Assembly: GCA_016647705.1 (NCBI GenBank)
Contig: CM028326.1
Coordinates: forward strand, 43,740,785 to 43,804,784
Origin: Eucommia ulmoides
Taxonomy: Eukaryota > Streptophyta > Magnoliopsida > Garryales > Eucommiaceae
Direction of reading: 5' to 3'
DNA: 64,000 nucleotides
Of the stretch, positions 20,505-31,789 are shown one piece after another (within the stretch, counting starts at the first letter, position 1; the number at the start of each line of letters is the position of its first letter). The position numbers and the translations under genes were made by a program. The notes beneath the pieces are model-generated. The model ran no database searches. It was not told the DNA's origin and saw only the letters and a program-made list of their open reading frames with translations.

Positions 20505-23340
20505 TCAAGACAACTCATGAGCAGTTTGAGTTTCCCCTAAAGACATGTCCATTAGGTCCTCTTGCCCTTGAGCAGCATCATCAAACAGCCATTTCTCCAG
20601 CAAAGTTAATGGCGCCTTATCATAATTACCCCTACTCTCTTCACTTAATAACCCTCTCTCCGCCCCTAAATTCCCAGATGCCTCTTCCACTGGCCGAAAC
20701 TCATTAATTTCCGACCAATTATTATTGGAAGAATTGAAGCAAAACAGGCCCTCAAAACCGTCTCTGGGGGTCCCACTCAACCCGGTTCCGCCCCTCGAAG
20801 AAGTTGTTTCCGAGCTGGTTTTCGACGAATTCCCTGGTGTTTTCTTGGTCCAATTCTCGAGCAAACGGGCTATGTTTTCGGCGCTCGATGCGTAAGTGGG
20901 TGTTTGGATTGCAGGTTTTGTTTGGGGGTTCGAATGGTTAGAAAAGGGTAATGTTTTGGATTTGTCTAGGGATAGTGCTTCGCATAGGGCTTGTTTGGCT
21001 GTGTGGATATCGGTCTGGAGCCTTCTCTCCCACTTACCCTTGGAGAAGGAATGTGAATTTGGGGGTGAGTAATGAGGATTATGATCAACATCTAGTTGAT
21101 CATTGTCGAGGCCTTGAAGTTTTCTCAGCTTCTTCTTCAAATTGGTGTTCCAGTAATTCTTGATATCGTTGTCCGTTCTTTGCGGAAGGTATGAAGCTAT
21201 GGCTGCCCATCTGCACCACGTGTAAAAAATAAATAAAAAAAGAAAAAAAAAAAAAGAAAAAGACAAAAAAGAAAGAGGTTATGGAAGCCTCTCAATTCTC
21301 AAGAGTGAGATCCCTCATGCTTATATGATTCGAAATTACAATTTGGCCCTCCTTCTTGTGGGTGGATTAGCTATTTAATCCACCAAATGTTTTTCATTAA
21401 TTTGATGATGCGTGTCTCATATATTATTCCCATTGAGAGATCCTAATAATTGAACCAATTAAGACAAATGTGTTTGATTGTTAAAGGATCTCAAATTGGA
21501 ACAAATTCGCAAAGGACATATACTTTGAGGGGTCAGAATGTAATTTATCCAGAATAAAGGGCCAGCTATACAATCTTTTTTGTAATTAATGAAGAAACGT
21601 TAACCTATTTTGCACTTCAATCAATAAATGTTCAATTATACCAATACGAGTTGGCTCAAGTGGAAGGGACTTGGGTTCTCTTAAACAACGTCCATGGATC
21701 GAAATTTGGGGGTTGTGTATGAAGAGTGTTTTGTTGGGAGAGGTGCCCGCTTTGGCGCCCGACAGTACCTCGACGGATTAGTCTCCGCCGATCGTAGTGC
21801 GGGAGATACCCTGGTTTTACACCGAAAAATATAAATATTCAATTATGACAAATGTGTATTTTCTTTTATAGTAAAACTTCGTAAGTATTCGTACTATTCA
21901 TGCATCAATATTGGTAGTTCAGGAAAGCTTGTAGTTTAACAATTATCTATCTTTTTAATAGGATATCTAATATTCAAAATTCCATCTCCCAACCCTTTGT
22001 TGAAAAAAAAAATATTGATAGTTCATGGTAAGAATGTCAAAATCATAAAACATGGTAATTGTAAATTTTCAAACGGTAAAAAGGAAATCTATTCTATATA
22101 CCCTCACTAAAGTAATCAATAAAACAGCTGGTGAGGGGTTATTCTAACTTAATCAAGGTCCTCGGTTTGAAGGTTGGAAATGCAATTGCGTTAAAATTCG
22201 GTAGAGAGAGTTTTGTTGCCCTCGTGGTCCGAACCAACTCGATTCGGATTAGTCGAAACCTAACGTGATTATCGGATATCGGATGATTTATAAAAACAAA
22301 TAAAAAAAATCAATAAAACATAATTTGAAGAAGCTGGATTTGAAGTTTCCCTAAGTAGATCCAACAACCCAAATCAACATGTAATGAACCTAATCGTATA
22401 ACCTTGTATATATGTACGTAGAATCAACATGTAATGAACCTCATCGTATAACCTCGCATATATGTATGTATCATGTATGTTTGTGTATATATTAGAGAGA
22501 GAGAGAGAAGTTAGTACCTATTGCCCAACAAAGCTTGAAGGTGAATAATCATCTGCTCTTCATGCTCAGTGAAGTTTCCACGTTTGATTCCAGGCCTCAG
22601 ATAATTTGTCCATCTCAGCCTGCAACTCTTACTGCATCTCAGCAATCCTTTAAAGAAAGAAAACATAAAAAAAAAAAAATAAAAATAAAAAAATAAGCAC
22701 AACATCTACCTAGAGGAACAAAATCCATATCTCTATTCGATCATTCAAGTTGGCGGTGCTGCGGTTGCAGGTCAATTAATACATGGGTATATTACACCTT
22801 CGACCCCTAGCCTTTTGGTGTAGTCGCAAAAATAAGTCCTAAGTTTTCAATTTCATCGATTGAGATCTTGAAAGATTTACTTGGTAGCGATCAAGACTTT
22901 TTATTGTCACTTTCCTATTCATTTTTTTAATCTATTTAATTAAACGTCTTCAAATGAAAAAAAGCGAGTGGGAGTGAAATTATTTTTAATAGTGATGGTC
23001 TCTTTTTGATCTCATGACCAAATTCCGTCCATTTAATTGAAGCAAATTATGCAAATATTTGCTGACTATCCATAAACTTTTGGTGGTAATATTGTAAATT
23101 TATCCCTTAATTAAACAACCCCACCTTCCCCCGCCCCCCCCCCCCCCAAAAAAAAAAAAAAAAAAAAAAGGGTTAAGAGTTATTATTAGAGTGTTAATTA
23201 GTGGTACCAGCATTAGTGGGAACAGCTCTCCAGTTGCCAGGTCCATTTTCTTGAATGTAAGAGACCAATATGATGTCCTCCTCCGGAGTCCATGGCCCTT
23301 TCTTCACTCCTATTTTATCACAGCAAGGTGGTCTTCCCAT
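20505..23340 (-). CDS. R2R3-MYB transcription factor, subgroup 1 (MYB60/MYB306-like)
   Basis: Three exons on the minus strand: 23340-23208 (133 bp), 22647-22518 (130 bp), 21210-20505 (706 bp), all with GT-AG borders. The total is 969 bp, 322 residues, no internal stop. Exon sizes 133 and 130 are canonical for R2R3-MYBs. R2 starts [20 protein letters not shown]3 ends with [20 protein letters not shown]. The tail has [15 protein letters not shown] and [11 protein letters not shown], which are subgroup 1 marks (MYB60, 30, 94, 96, 306 in other plants; guard-cell, cuticle and stress roles). Which paralogue it is cannot be settled by eye. The protein is nuclear and binds DNA through the two tryptophan-rich repeats. 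Intron 2 (21211-22517) contains two SINEs. The 3' side abuts a MULE about 190 bp away, and a hAT element sits about 460 bp upstream. It is the only host gene here that looks functional. Confidence 0.95.
21640..21837 (+). mobile_element. Au-like SINE in MYB intron 2 (first)
   Basis: The 198-bp insert is flanked by perfect 9-bp duplications TTCAATTAT (21631-21639 and 21838-21846). It begins accaatacgagttggctcaa, with an A-box-like TGGCTCAAGTGG, and ends in an A/T-rich tail. The 3' half has the cgacggattagtc core seen also in the second SINE. It lies antisense to the MYB transcript. Confidence 0.8.
22127..22308 (+). mobile_element. Au-like SINE in MYB intron 2 (second)
   Basis: The 182-bp insert is flanked by perfect 12-bp duplications ATCAATAAAACA (22115-22126 and 22309-22320). 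The B-box-like ggtcctcggtttgaagg and the ttcggattagtcg core resemble Au-type plant SINEs. It has the same orientation as the first SINE. It is 5' truncated or diverged at its head. Confidence 0.8.
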
Positions 23341-23480
23341 CTCTCTCTCTCTACGAAGCTTAGTTTGTTGGTGAAGGAATGTCCCTTCTCTCTGTGGGTC
23401 TTCTTCTTCTTGTTTAGAAAAAATGGTGAGACAAGGGTGTGTGGAAGAAGATACCCTTGTCTATCTATATATAAAAATTG
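23341..23480 (-). promoter_or_regulatory. MYB promoter TATA and CT-rich leader
   Basis: On the minus strand a TATA-like TTTTTATATATAG lies at about 23477-23465, some 130 bases before the ATG. It is followed by a leader that is purine-rich (gaagaagaag) and ends in a GA repeat directly upstream of the start codon. The TATA call is by sequence only. Confidence 0.5.
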
Positions 23481-23675
23481 ATGGAGAGAGAGAGAAATGA
23501 AGGGGTGGTGCTTAAGCTGACCTAAGAAAGAAGAGGTATAGAAAGAAAAAGAAAGGAGTAAAAAGGTCTGTGTGTCCCTTAAGAGTCAAAGTAGGACAGC
23601 AATGAGCATTTACTCATTTCCTTGCAAAAAAGTCAGCTATATCTATGTGTATATGCCTTACCCTAGCCTTACCAC

Positions 23676-23714
23676 CTCTCTCTCTCTCTCACACACACAT
23701 ACACACACACACAC
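23676..23714. repeat. (CT)n(CA)n microsatellite upstream of MYB
   Basis: The run ctctctctctctc is followed by acacacacatacacacacac. It lies about 340 bp upstream of the MYB start. Confidence 0.9.
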
Positions 23715-23796
23715 CGCGCACGGAATTTATTGTCTGCATTACGGTGGCACCCTAATCCAAGATGACTATTACTTTATTTTCAACAAATATTTATAC

Positions 23797-25057
23797 TAGG
23801 ACTGTTCACGGATCGGACGGGCTGGATTTGGGCCTGAACAGTGGGCCGAGCCGAACTTGGGCGGGTTGGAAAAGTATGGGCTGATTTTTTTTTTTTTCGA
23901 GCCTGTTGCATCTCGGCCTAGTTACTTGAGGGTCGGAGTCGGGCGGGCCTGCGGGTTGGGCCAACATATTGGGCCGATTTATTTTATACAAAAATAGAAC
24001 AATTTTCAAGTTTGGGCTGCCCAATTATAAGATTCTATTTTTTCTCTACTTTTTAAGAAAAAATATAACAACCCACAATTAATTTTTTGAATAGATGAGA
24101 TAAAAACAGAAAGAAAAATAGGCAGAACAAAACAGAAACAGCAGAACACATACACACACGAAAAAAAAAAATTGCAGTTATCAAAAATTAAAACTTCAAA
24201 AACAAAAACAAAAACAAAACAAAATTATTACACATCACACAACCAATCTTAATAAACTAAATAATTGAAATAAATGAGTCTAAAATAACCAAAAAATAAA
24301 ATAAAAAATAATTCAATCAATTGCGGCCTTGCAGTTGCAGGTTGAAGTCAAACTTTATATCTCCAAAACCAAATCGATCACCTGTTTTAAGTTCCAAAAT
24401 TAAAACAAATAACATTTAAAATAAAAGTAAAATTTCACACCAAAAAAATACAAATAAAATGCAATGTATATCTGTAATAATAATCCTTACCATCAATCAA
24501 TCATCAATTACTGTAGTTGCCGAACTCAATTCAACAAGTCCTAACATAAAAGAACAATATGAATAAAATAAATTATAATCAAGTCCATAATCAATAAAAG
24601 ATAGAAGAGTTGTTAAATATATATCTATAGACAAAGAGAGAGAGAGAGAGAGAGTAATAAATATTACCTTCCTCGATATTTTCATATTGTTCTACTTGTT
24701 CCATTGCTTCCCGAAGGCTACAAATCCTACAAATATGGAAATTGGAGATCAAATTTGGAAATTAGAAGAAATCGGGAAGGAGAAAAGAAAAGGAAGGCCG
24801 CCGTCTTGGAGTTGGAGAGAGATCGCTCATCGCTGTGAGTGTGAATAAGCAAATGTCGGAAAACCTAGGGTATTCAAGAGGCGTCGGATCGGATTGGGTG
24901 TACCCGTGCATCAAATATGGTACCCCGTTTTTGAACCGGGTAGTCCGGGTTTCCCTAACTCACAACCGTTGCTGAGTTAACTCAGCGGGTTGCGGGCGAG
25001 TTTGGGCTATTTTGAACGGGTTCAGGGCAGGTCAGCGGGTTTTTTTGAACACCCCTA
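23797..25057 (-). mobile_element. non-autonomous hAT element, complete
   Basis: The left end TAGGACTGTTCACGG (23797) and the right end TTGAACACCCCTA (ending 25057) are imperfect inverted repeats of the TAGGGNTGTTCA type. A perfect 8-bp duplication ATTTATAC flanks the element (23789-23796, 25058-25065), the hallmark of hAT insertions. Subterminal gcgggttgggcc and cgggttgcgggcg motifs repeat at both ends. On the minus strand, near 24703-24668, a start MEQVEQYENIEE is followed by a donor, perhaps the leftover first exon of a transposase. No hAT dimerisation domain is visible. A GA microsatellite occurs at 24636-24652. Confidence 0.9.
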
Positions 25058-25065
25058 ATTTATAC

Positions 25066-25352
25066 TGTTTCAATATTATGTAAATTAAAGTGTACTTACA
25101 TAAATAATAAAACAATAAATTTTAATTTTTATCATTTTCCACCCATATCAATTCATTATTTGACCCATTGTTTAAATATTCATTTTAAAATTTTTAATTG
25201 AAAAAATTCTCCAAATCCATGTTACTAAATTCGCCAAATCCAAAATCTCTAGAAATAATTTATGTAACTTAGTAGAATTTATTTATTTTTTAATACTTTT
25301 TGATTAAATTTTTATTTAGTTAACATTAATTGAATTAATATCAACTAGTTAT
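25066..25352. other. AT-rich spacer
   Basis: Low-complexity AT-rich DNA between the hAT target duplication and the gypsy 3' LTR. Nothing recognised. Confidence 0.5.
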
Positions 25353-25357
25353 AAATT

Positions 25358-25982
25358 TGATGTTACCAAAAAATCCCTAGTGTATGTTACAGCTCCTCAC
25401 GCGCCGAAAACCTCTGCGACCTACAAAACCAGTTAGTTCTATGGGGGAGACATCGGTGTGGTGTCGGGCAAAGAATCTCCTGCATGAGAATATGATCAGA
25501 TTGCACTTTTAAAGAATAAAAGCTTTAGAGAGTATATCAAGTGTAATATTGAGAGTCGTGTGTTATACCTTCTTTCTTTCTGCATATATAGGCCGTACCC
25601 TTGGTAATCGTCTTCGCCATGATCTCTTCCATATTCCATACTTAATTGTTGTGAATGTTGCCTGAGCTCCCATTACAGGATGTTGCGTTAATCACGTTCG
25701 TGCATGGGGAGGGTAGTAGGTAGGGTAACGGCTACCGTTGACCTACCATCCTCGCATCTGATGATCGAGCCTCACCTAATTGGCCTTGCCTTGTGCCAGA
25801 TAAGCCCATGTGCGACTGATCTTCATTAGCAGGCCAGGTACTTCATTTTTTGGGTTGTAGGAGTAGCTGGCCCATGAATAATTACCGAATCGCTACTCCT
25901 AGGCCAGGTCTTACCGGAAGGCTTGACCCGGTGTTCCACCATCGTCTACTCCAACTCGTGGATGAGAATTTTTCCCACATCA
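25358..25982 (-). repeat. 3' LTR of the gypsy element
   Basis: 625 bp. Aligns throughout with 33023-33659 (for example 'gaatgttgcctgag', 'gggatgttgcgt', 'ccatgtgcg', 'ttcccacatca'). On the minus strand the TATA-like CCTATATATGCAG sits near 25594-25582. Many substitutions separate the two LTRs, so the insertion is not recent. Confidence 0.9.
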
Positions 25983-26129
25983 TTTGCCCTGCTGACCTTC
26001 ATGGTGATTTATCGAAGTGAGATGAAAGGTCATCTCTTACTTGTAAGTTCTCCTATTCTCCTACTCTATTGCTTGATTTCTTCACCACATTGTATTCTCT
26101 TGCACTCTCCCAAGCTCTTGATTCTAGTA

Positions 26130-29100
26130 ATGGATTCTACCCTGCAGCTTAGTCCGGCCGAGGCCGGTTTTTCGTCCACGCCGCTATTTGAGAAGGCGTT
26201 GACGACTGGGGCTTGTGCATCTACCGATTATCCGGTGAACTGGGGTGATCATGGGGCGAGCGTTTTTAGGAAGAAATGGCTCAAATCCTTTCAGAATACA
26301 TTCAAAATTCCTTCCTCGGTTAAAATTAGGGTTCTCTCCGAAATCAAACGCCTCTATTCTTATAAGGATGATGAAATATGTTTATTCGTTTGGATGTTTG
26401 AATACGGTCTCAAGCTTCCTTTCACTCTGTTTCTTCGCAACTTGTTCCGCTAACAGGAAATCACCCCGTTTGGATGTTTGAACGTCAAATTATGGGTGCT
26501 CTTGTGCTGTCCCATTTAAACAAGGCACCCTTAACCGTAGAGATGATAAGAATTGTGTGTCATCTCAAATTCCCTAATGTCTCTAGGAGATTTTATTACT
26601 CTGCCATGAAACAATACACTTTTCTCATTGACTTTCAACAATCTGTAAAAGGATTGTAGGAATTGCTACCTATTCTTCAAAGTTAATTGGGTATTTTCCT
26701 TCGAGGAGATAAGGCGACCCCCGATCGTACTATGGAATTTCAATTACTCGAGTAATTTTTCTTTCTCCATCTTTGTAATTTCTAAGTTTTATTCCTTTTG
26801 TGGCATCCATACCCCTCTATAAATTGTTTTGTGTAGGTAGGAGTGCTTGTCAAAGATTTCATTTAACGTAGAAGCTCATCAATCAATTGGGGAAACTCTT
26901 GATATCGGAAGATCGACCTTGCTAAGAACTAGCTTACAAGGTGTTTATGCCCCCCCAAAATGAAGATCGATAAGCTCATGTCTCCTAATTGCATGATTTG
27001 GCTTTGGGAAAGAGGAAGAGAGCGCCCAAGCAAACCACACAATCTATCGCGTCTACCACAACCATCCAGAATATCGTGGTTTTTTCCAGACCTGCTCAGC
27101 CTCAAGAACCTCAATCTGTCCTTCCTATATCACCGGGTTTTGATGAGGACTCACAGCTTCTATGTATAAAGCGGTGTGGAGTCGTGTGCATTCTTGTTGC
27201 TAGTACTCGTATCCCAGTCCCTACTGAAATTCGTGGGCTTGAATCGGCTCTTTGAGCAGATGGGATTCCTATATTTTGGACTTTTGAGGCCACAGTAGTT
27301 TGTGCTCAGCCCATTCCACCTGTTCCTGCATTTGGAGTTGTTACCTCTGCAACCCCAAGCTTGCCAGGGGCTTCTAAAAAGTAGATGTTTCAACTGCTAA
27401 AAGAGGTAGGCCCATCAGTTTTGAATTGTCAACAAATCTTTGAGAATGCCATTTGGTTTCTCTACAAACAGTCTTGGGATAAAAGTTGTTCTAGAGTTGA
27501 GAAGCGTAGTCGAGCAGAGCTTTTTCGATCTCTCATTTGCCCGCTTTTTCAGGTAATTTTGAATTTGTCTTTGTAATTCATTTAATGTGCTGAATGAGAT
27601 TCTGAGTAAGTCTAGGTATATTACAGAGCATTCATCTATCATCTGCCTTGGCTGGGAGTTTAGATGATACATCCGAACTAGACACCCAGCTCTTATATCA
27701 ACTGATTGAGTCCAATCAGCTAGAAGAAGATCTCCGCACTCTGTTGGAGAGGAAGATTACCCTTGAAACCGAACTAGCATTGGAAAGGTGTTCAACGGAA
27801 CAATTTGAGACTAATGTGCAATCCTCTCGTGCTCACTGTGAATTTTTTCAAAGTAGCAATCAGTCTTTGATCAGTGAAAAATCGAGGCTCTTATTTGAGG
27901 TCAAAAGACTATCGGCTAAGAATTCCACATTGGGAGAGAAGCTCAACAAGTAGCAATCCGAGCTTGATCTGAAGAAGACAGAGTTGGATGCTAAAGCATA
28001 TGCCCTCCAACAATTATAGAAAGAGAAAAGTTGGTCTATGACGAATTGAGCTCTAAGAAGGTTAAGAGCTCAGCGCTCGAGGCTAAATTAGCAGCCTTGA
28101 AGATAAAGTCCGTGGAGCAGGCTAAGGATTTAGCGGATTTGACCGCAGTGGCAAAGCATAAAAAGATCGAGCATGAGGAGGAGGTGAATGAGCTCTTGGA
28201 ACACTTTCAATCGCTCAAAGAGAGCATTAAGCTGGTTGGTTTTCGGTTCTGTCAAGAAAAAGTGCAACAGACACATCCTGAGCTGGATCTTGCCTTTTTG
28301 GACCAATTTATCCCTGAAGATGAGGAAGATCCCAGTTCTACTTCGCTACAACCGTTGAGTGCAGAACTCCCAGGAGTGCAACAAACCCGTCCCTTCCTCT
28401 AGGTTCGTCTTCCACTGATCAAGCTCAACCTAACCCTGACCAAGTCAAGCTCGGCTGTGAACAGGTTCAACCCACTTCTGATCAATCCTATACTGCTCTT
28501 GAACTAGCTCAACCTGTTTTTGTCCAAGTTCAGCCTGTCGCCGATCTAGTTCAACTCAGCTCTAATCTGACTTTGGTTGCTTCTGACCAAGTTCAACCTG
28601 TTTTTAGCGAATCAACTTTGGTTGCTGCCGATGTCCGTGCTGTACCTCTGCCAGAAGATGTGGATAAGCTGGGCACTGTTTAACTGATCAACTGTTTTTT
28701 CAATTCCTATTTTTATCAGTTTTGTAATTATGATTATCTTTGAACGTTCACCATATTTAGTCTTAGGAATTGTTGTCCTTTTTCTTAGATATTGGTTGCC
28801 ACCATTTCGTATCTAACATCATAAATGCTTCGACAATTTGGTTTTGCCTTTTTTGTTATTTAGTAGACATTGGTTTGGCTATTTACAGCCAAATCCTCTT
28901 GAGGTTTCCTTACATTTTATTCGAGTGTCTTTTTTTCTATTTTCTTCTATCTCATATTAGCCATAGTCTCATCATCCTCTGAATCAGACATCTTTGATGC
29001 TGTTTAGGCCAAGAAAAAAAAAGATGTTGAACTAGGGTAGAGTTTCAAGATCTTATGATGATGGCCAAGGTTCTCGATGAAGAGCATCCATGGCTTCGCT

Positions 29101-29342
29101 CCCTCGAAAGTGCCTGTGTTTCCTTTGCCTCCCTTGATGCTACCCATTTTTGTGCGGTGTCTCAAATCCACGAATTTCGTGATTGCCTGAAATTGGTAGA
29201 AAAGGAGATTGACAATCTGCGGGCGCAAGTTTACCTTCACAAATCCTACAACAACTTGATGAAGACGAAAAGGGACAAACTTTCGAAGAAAAATATTGAG
29301 AAGAAAGAGAAGATACGCTCTCTAATTCGAGCGTTGAATTAG
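26130..29342 (+). pseudogene. antisense coiled-coil gene of the gypsy element
   Basis: It lies opposite to gag-pro. The first part (ATG 26130, MDSTLQLSPAEAGFS) has the LPFTLFLRNLF and KLWVLL words of the 'putative gypsy type transposon' domain (Pfam Transposase_28 group), broken by a stop at 26451 and frameshifts. A middle part (27648-28402) is a long coiled coil ending in VGFRFCQEKVQQTHPELDLAFL, a C-terminal motif I associate with these transposon proteins. A third piece (29055-29342) is another coiled coil. Several stops and frameshifts make it a pseudogene. Its role is unknown; antisense extra ORFs of this sort are established for plant gypsy elements. Confidence 0.6.
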
Positions 29343-29989
29343 TATGAAGAACATGACTTCTGCCATTCGAACTCAGATTCTGAGGGCTTAGGTCCTATGT
29401 CTTCTCCTGGATCAGATTTGCCCCTTCCCTTTCTTTTCTATTTTTTCTGTTTTTGTTTCTTGTGAAAAAGCCTCAAGAGTATTTTTTGAACAATATGGGC
29501 TTATTAGTTACCAAATAAGCTCCTACAGTGCTCTTGGAATGGCTCCATCAAATATTGGTAGGATTCTTGTGATGATAAAATCTGATTTATGTTAGAAGAG
29601 AGATGTAATGTACCTTCTGATTTTATGATAGGAAGTGACAAGTTTACGACTTTTCCTTTTTTTTTTTTTATGGATTATATCGATGCGTTTGTTGTGTATG
29701 AAAAACTGTTGGGGCATCAAAAGTTGTGTGTTAAATGATTTTCCAAAATGATACTTTCATCGAAATGGGAAGGGTATAGGGTATGGGCCATCACATATCG
29801 AGTATCAAATTGTCCATTTAACTTATCAAATGTATCAGAAATGGATATTTGAGAAATGAACGTGCGTATTAGGCATATTAATACTTCATAGTACTCTTTC
29901 TGCCCTCCTCCACAACAAGCTTGGGTAATTAACATGCTATGGATTGCCTGAGTCTTCAAAATTTATGGCTGAACCAATCTTAGTAGTTC

Positions 29990-30660
29990 GGTTGACGAAT
30001 TTTCCTGGGTAACTTGGTTTGTAGATGAACTGATCTAGGCAGTTAAGTTAAATTAAGTTAGGTCAACTTGCGAATAAACTGATCCAGGCTATATGGTGAA
30101 GTTGATGAATAGATTAATTATAACGTTTTGGTCAAGCTGAACTAGGCAGCTCTAGTTGTGAACTGGGCTGGGTAATTCAGTTTATGAACGAACTGATCTA
30201 GGCAGTTCGGTTGAGCTGATCTAGGAAGCTTTAGTTGAGTTGAGCTAGAAAGCTCTAGTTGTGAATTGGGCTGGGCAGGTAAGTTTATGAATGAACTAAT
30301 CTAGGTAGTTTGGTTGAGCTGAGCTAGGTAGCTTTAGTTATGAATTAGGATGGGCAATTCAGTTTATGAAGGAACTGATCTAGGGAGTTTGGTTGAGCTG
30401 AGCTAGGCAACTCTAGTTGTGAACTGGGCTGGGCAGTTCAATTTATAAACGAACTGATCTAGGCAGTTCGATTGAGCTGAGTTAGGTAACTTTAGTTGAG
30501 TTGATTTAGGTAGCTCTAGTTGTGAACTGGGCTGGATAGTTCAGTTTATAAATGAACTGATTTAGGGAGTTCGGTTGAGTTGAGCTAGAAAACTCTAGTT
30601 GTGAATAGGGCTGGACAGTTTAGTTTATGAATGAACTGATCTAGGCAATTTTGTTTGTTT
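29990..30660. repeat. tandem array of about 26-bp palindromic monomers
   Basis: Three monomer types alternate to give a higher-order unit of about 77-78 bp (some 103-106): GAACTGATCTAGGCAGTTC, AGCTGAACTAGGCAGCT-like, and GAACTGGGCTGGGCAGTTC. Starts of the first type are near 30027, 30190, 30293, 30370, 30450, 30553 and 30628. Monomers are interrupted palindromes, for example GAACTG (30190-30195) with CAGTTC (30203-30208), and AGCTG with CAGCT (30135-30151). The array lies between protease and antisense gene in the gypsy element. Confidence 0.85.
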
Positions 30661-30839
30661 ACTATTCTGAGCATAAAACTAATACTTCATTGTGAAGGTA
30701 AGTGGTTTTTATAACATTTCAGAAAATAACAAAGAATAATTCTTCTTCTAAACTTGAAACGAAAAATCACAAAATGAAAATCAGAAAACAAAAACTCAGA
30801 AAAAGGGTCTTTAAAGTAAACTAAATGAGCTAGGCTGTG

Positions 30840-31322
30840 GATTCTAGCTCTGTAGAGTTTTTGTCCTTGATCTGGGCTGCTGGCCTACACTTCTTCGTAC
30901 TTCTACGTATGTCATCACTGTATAACTCTATTTCTCTTAATGTCTATCGCGAAACACTGCTTGGATGCGACTTGGTCTCCTCTGATTATGGTCACCTTAC
31001 CATCTTTCACGTATTTGATGCATTGATGGAGAGTCGACACCACAGATCCCATTGCATGGAGCCAGGGCCGTCCCAGGATAGAGTTATATGGAGATGTAGA
31101 GACCATTACCATAAAATCGATAGCTTTGGTCACTCCACCTTTATTTTTGTTTGCAGTAACGGATAGGGTGACTTTCCTTTTTGGAAAGATTAGATCCTCG
31201 TTGAAGCCTACTATTACTGTTTGGGTTGACCTAATATCTGAGTTGGGAACACCCATATGATTAAGTATATTAACAAAAATGATGTTGACTAAAATACCAG
31301 TGTCGATCAGGACTCTCCTCAC
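30840..31322 (-). pseudogene. gypsy aspartic protease domain
   Basis: The minus-strand frame reads VLIDTGILVNIIF, the retropepsin active-site segment (family form VLIDTGSSADILF). It then reads YNSILGRPWLHAMGSVVSTL (about 31090-31031), the flap/second-domain motif that ends the protease in Tat/Athila-type gypsy elements. The catalytic D-T-G is present. The frame continues a short way and stops near 30915-30840; the expected RT does not follow. Confidence 0.85.
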
Positions 31323-31789
31323 GCCGAAGCTGAAAATCTAAAGTGTTATTACTAGGGAATCATCATGAGGGTGAGCTACCCCCCTATAATTTTTGTCATT
31401 GAAAGTAATCACTGGCCCATCATTGCTAGTTAGAGCCATTACTTCTTTCTAGCATCATTCCTCTACTGCCTCGCAGATCTTCCTTTTTCGTTAGCGATTC
31501 GACCTTCTAGTATAGGGGATTATTGTGTTTATCATGTAGATGACCCCATGAGTGTTGTTCGGGTCATCACTCTTTCTTTCGTCATTGCGACTCTCTAGAC
31601 GAGCTTTGCTTCTTAGTTTCTTTTTTTTTCTCGTCTGCTCCTGTAGGTATCTGCACAGTTGTCTCATGTCAATTAATCGCTTGATCTCTCTTTGAAGCTC
31701 ACGACGTTCATCAGTATCATCTCCATAATCTTTGTGGAACTCACAATACTTGTCCTTATTCTTGGTGGATTTTGTCGAGAGTTTAGGAC

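Noticed and set aside
21211..21266. N-terminal extension of the MYB exon 3 frame
   Set aside because: The Phe-rich extension is translated intron sequence; the acceptor at 21212-21211 and exact frame with exon 2 show the exon starts at 21210.
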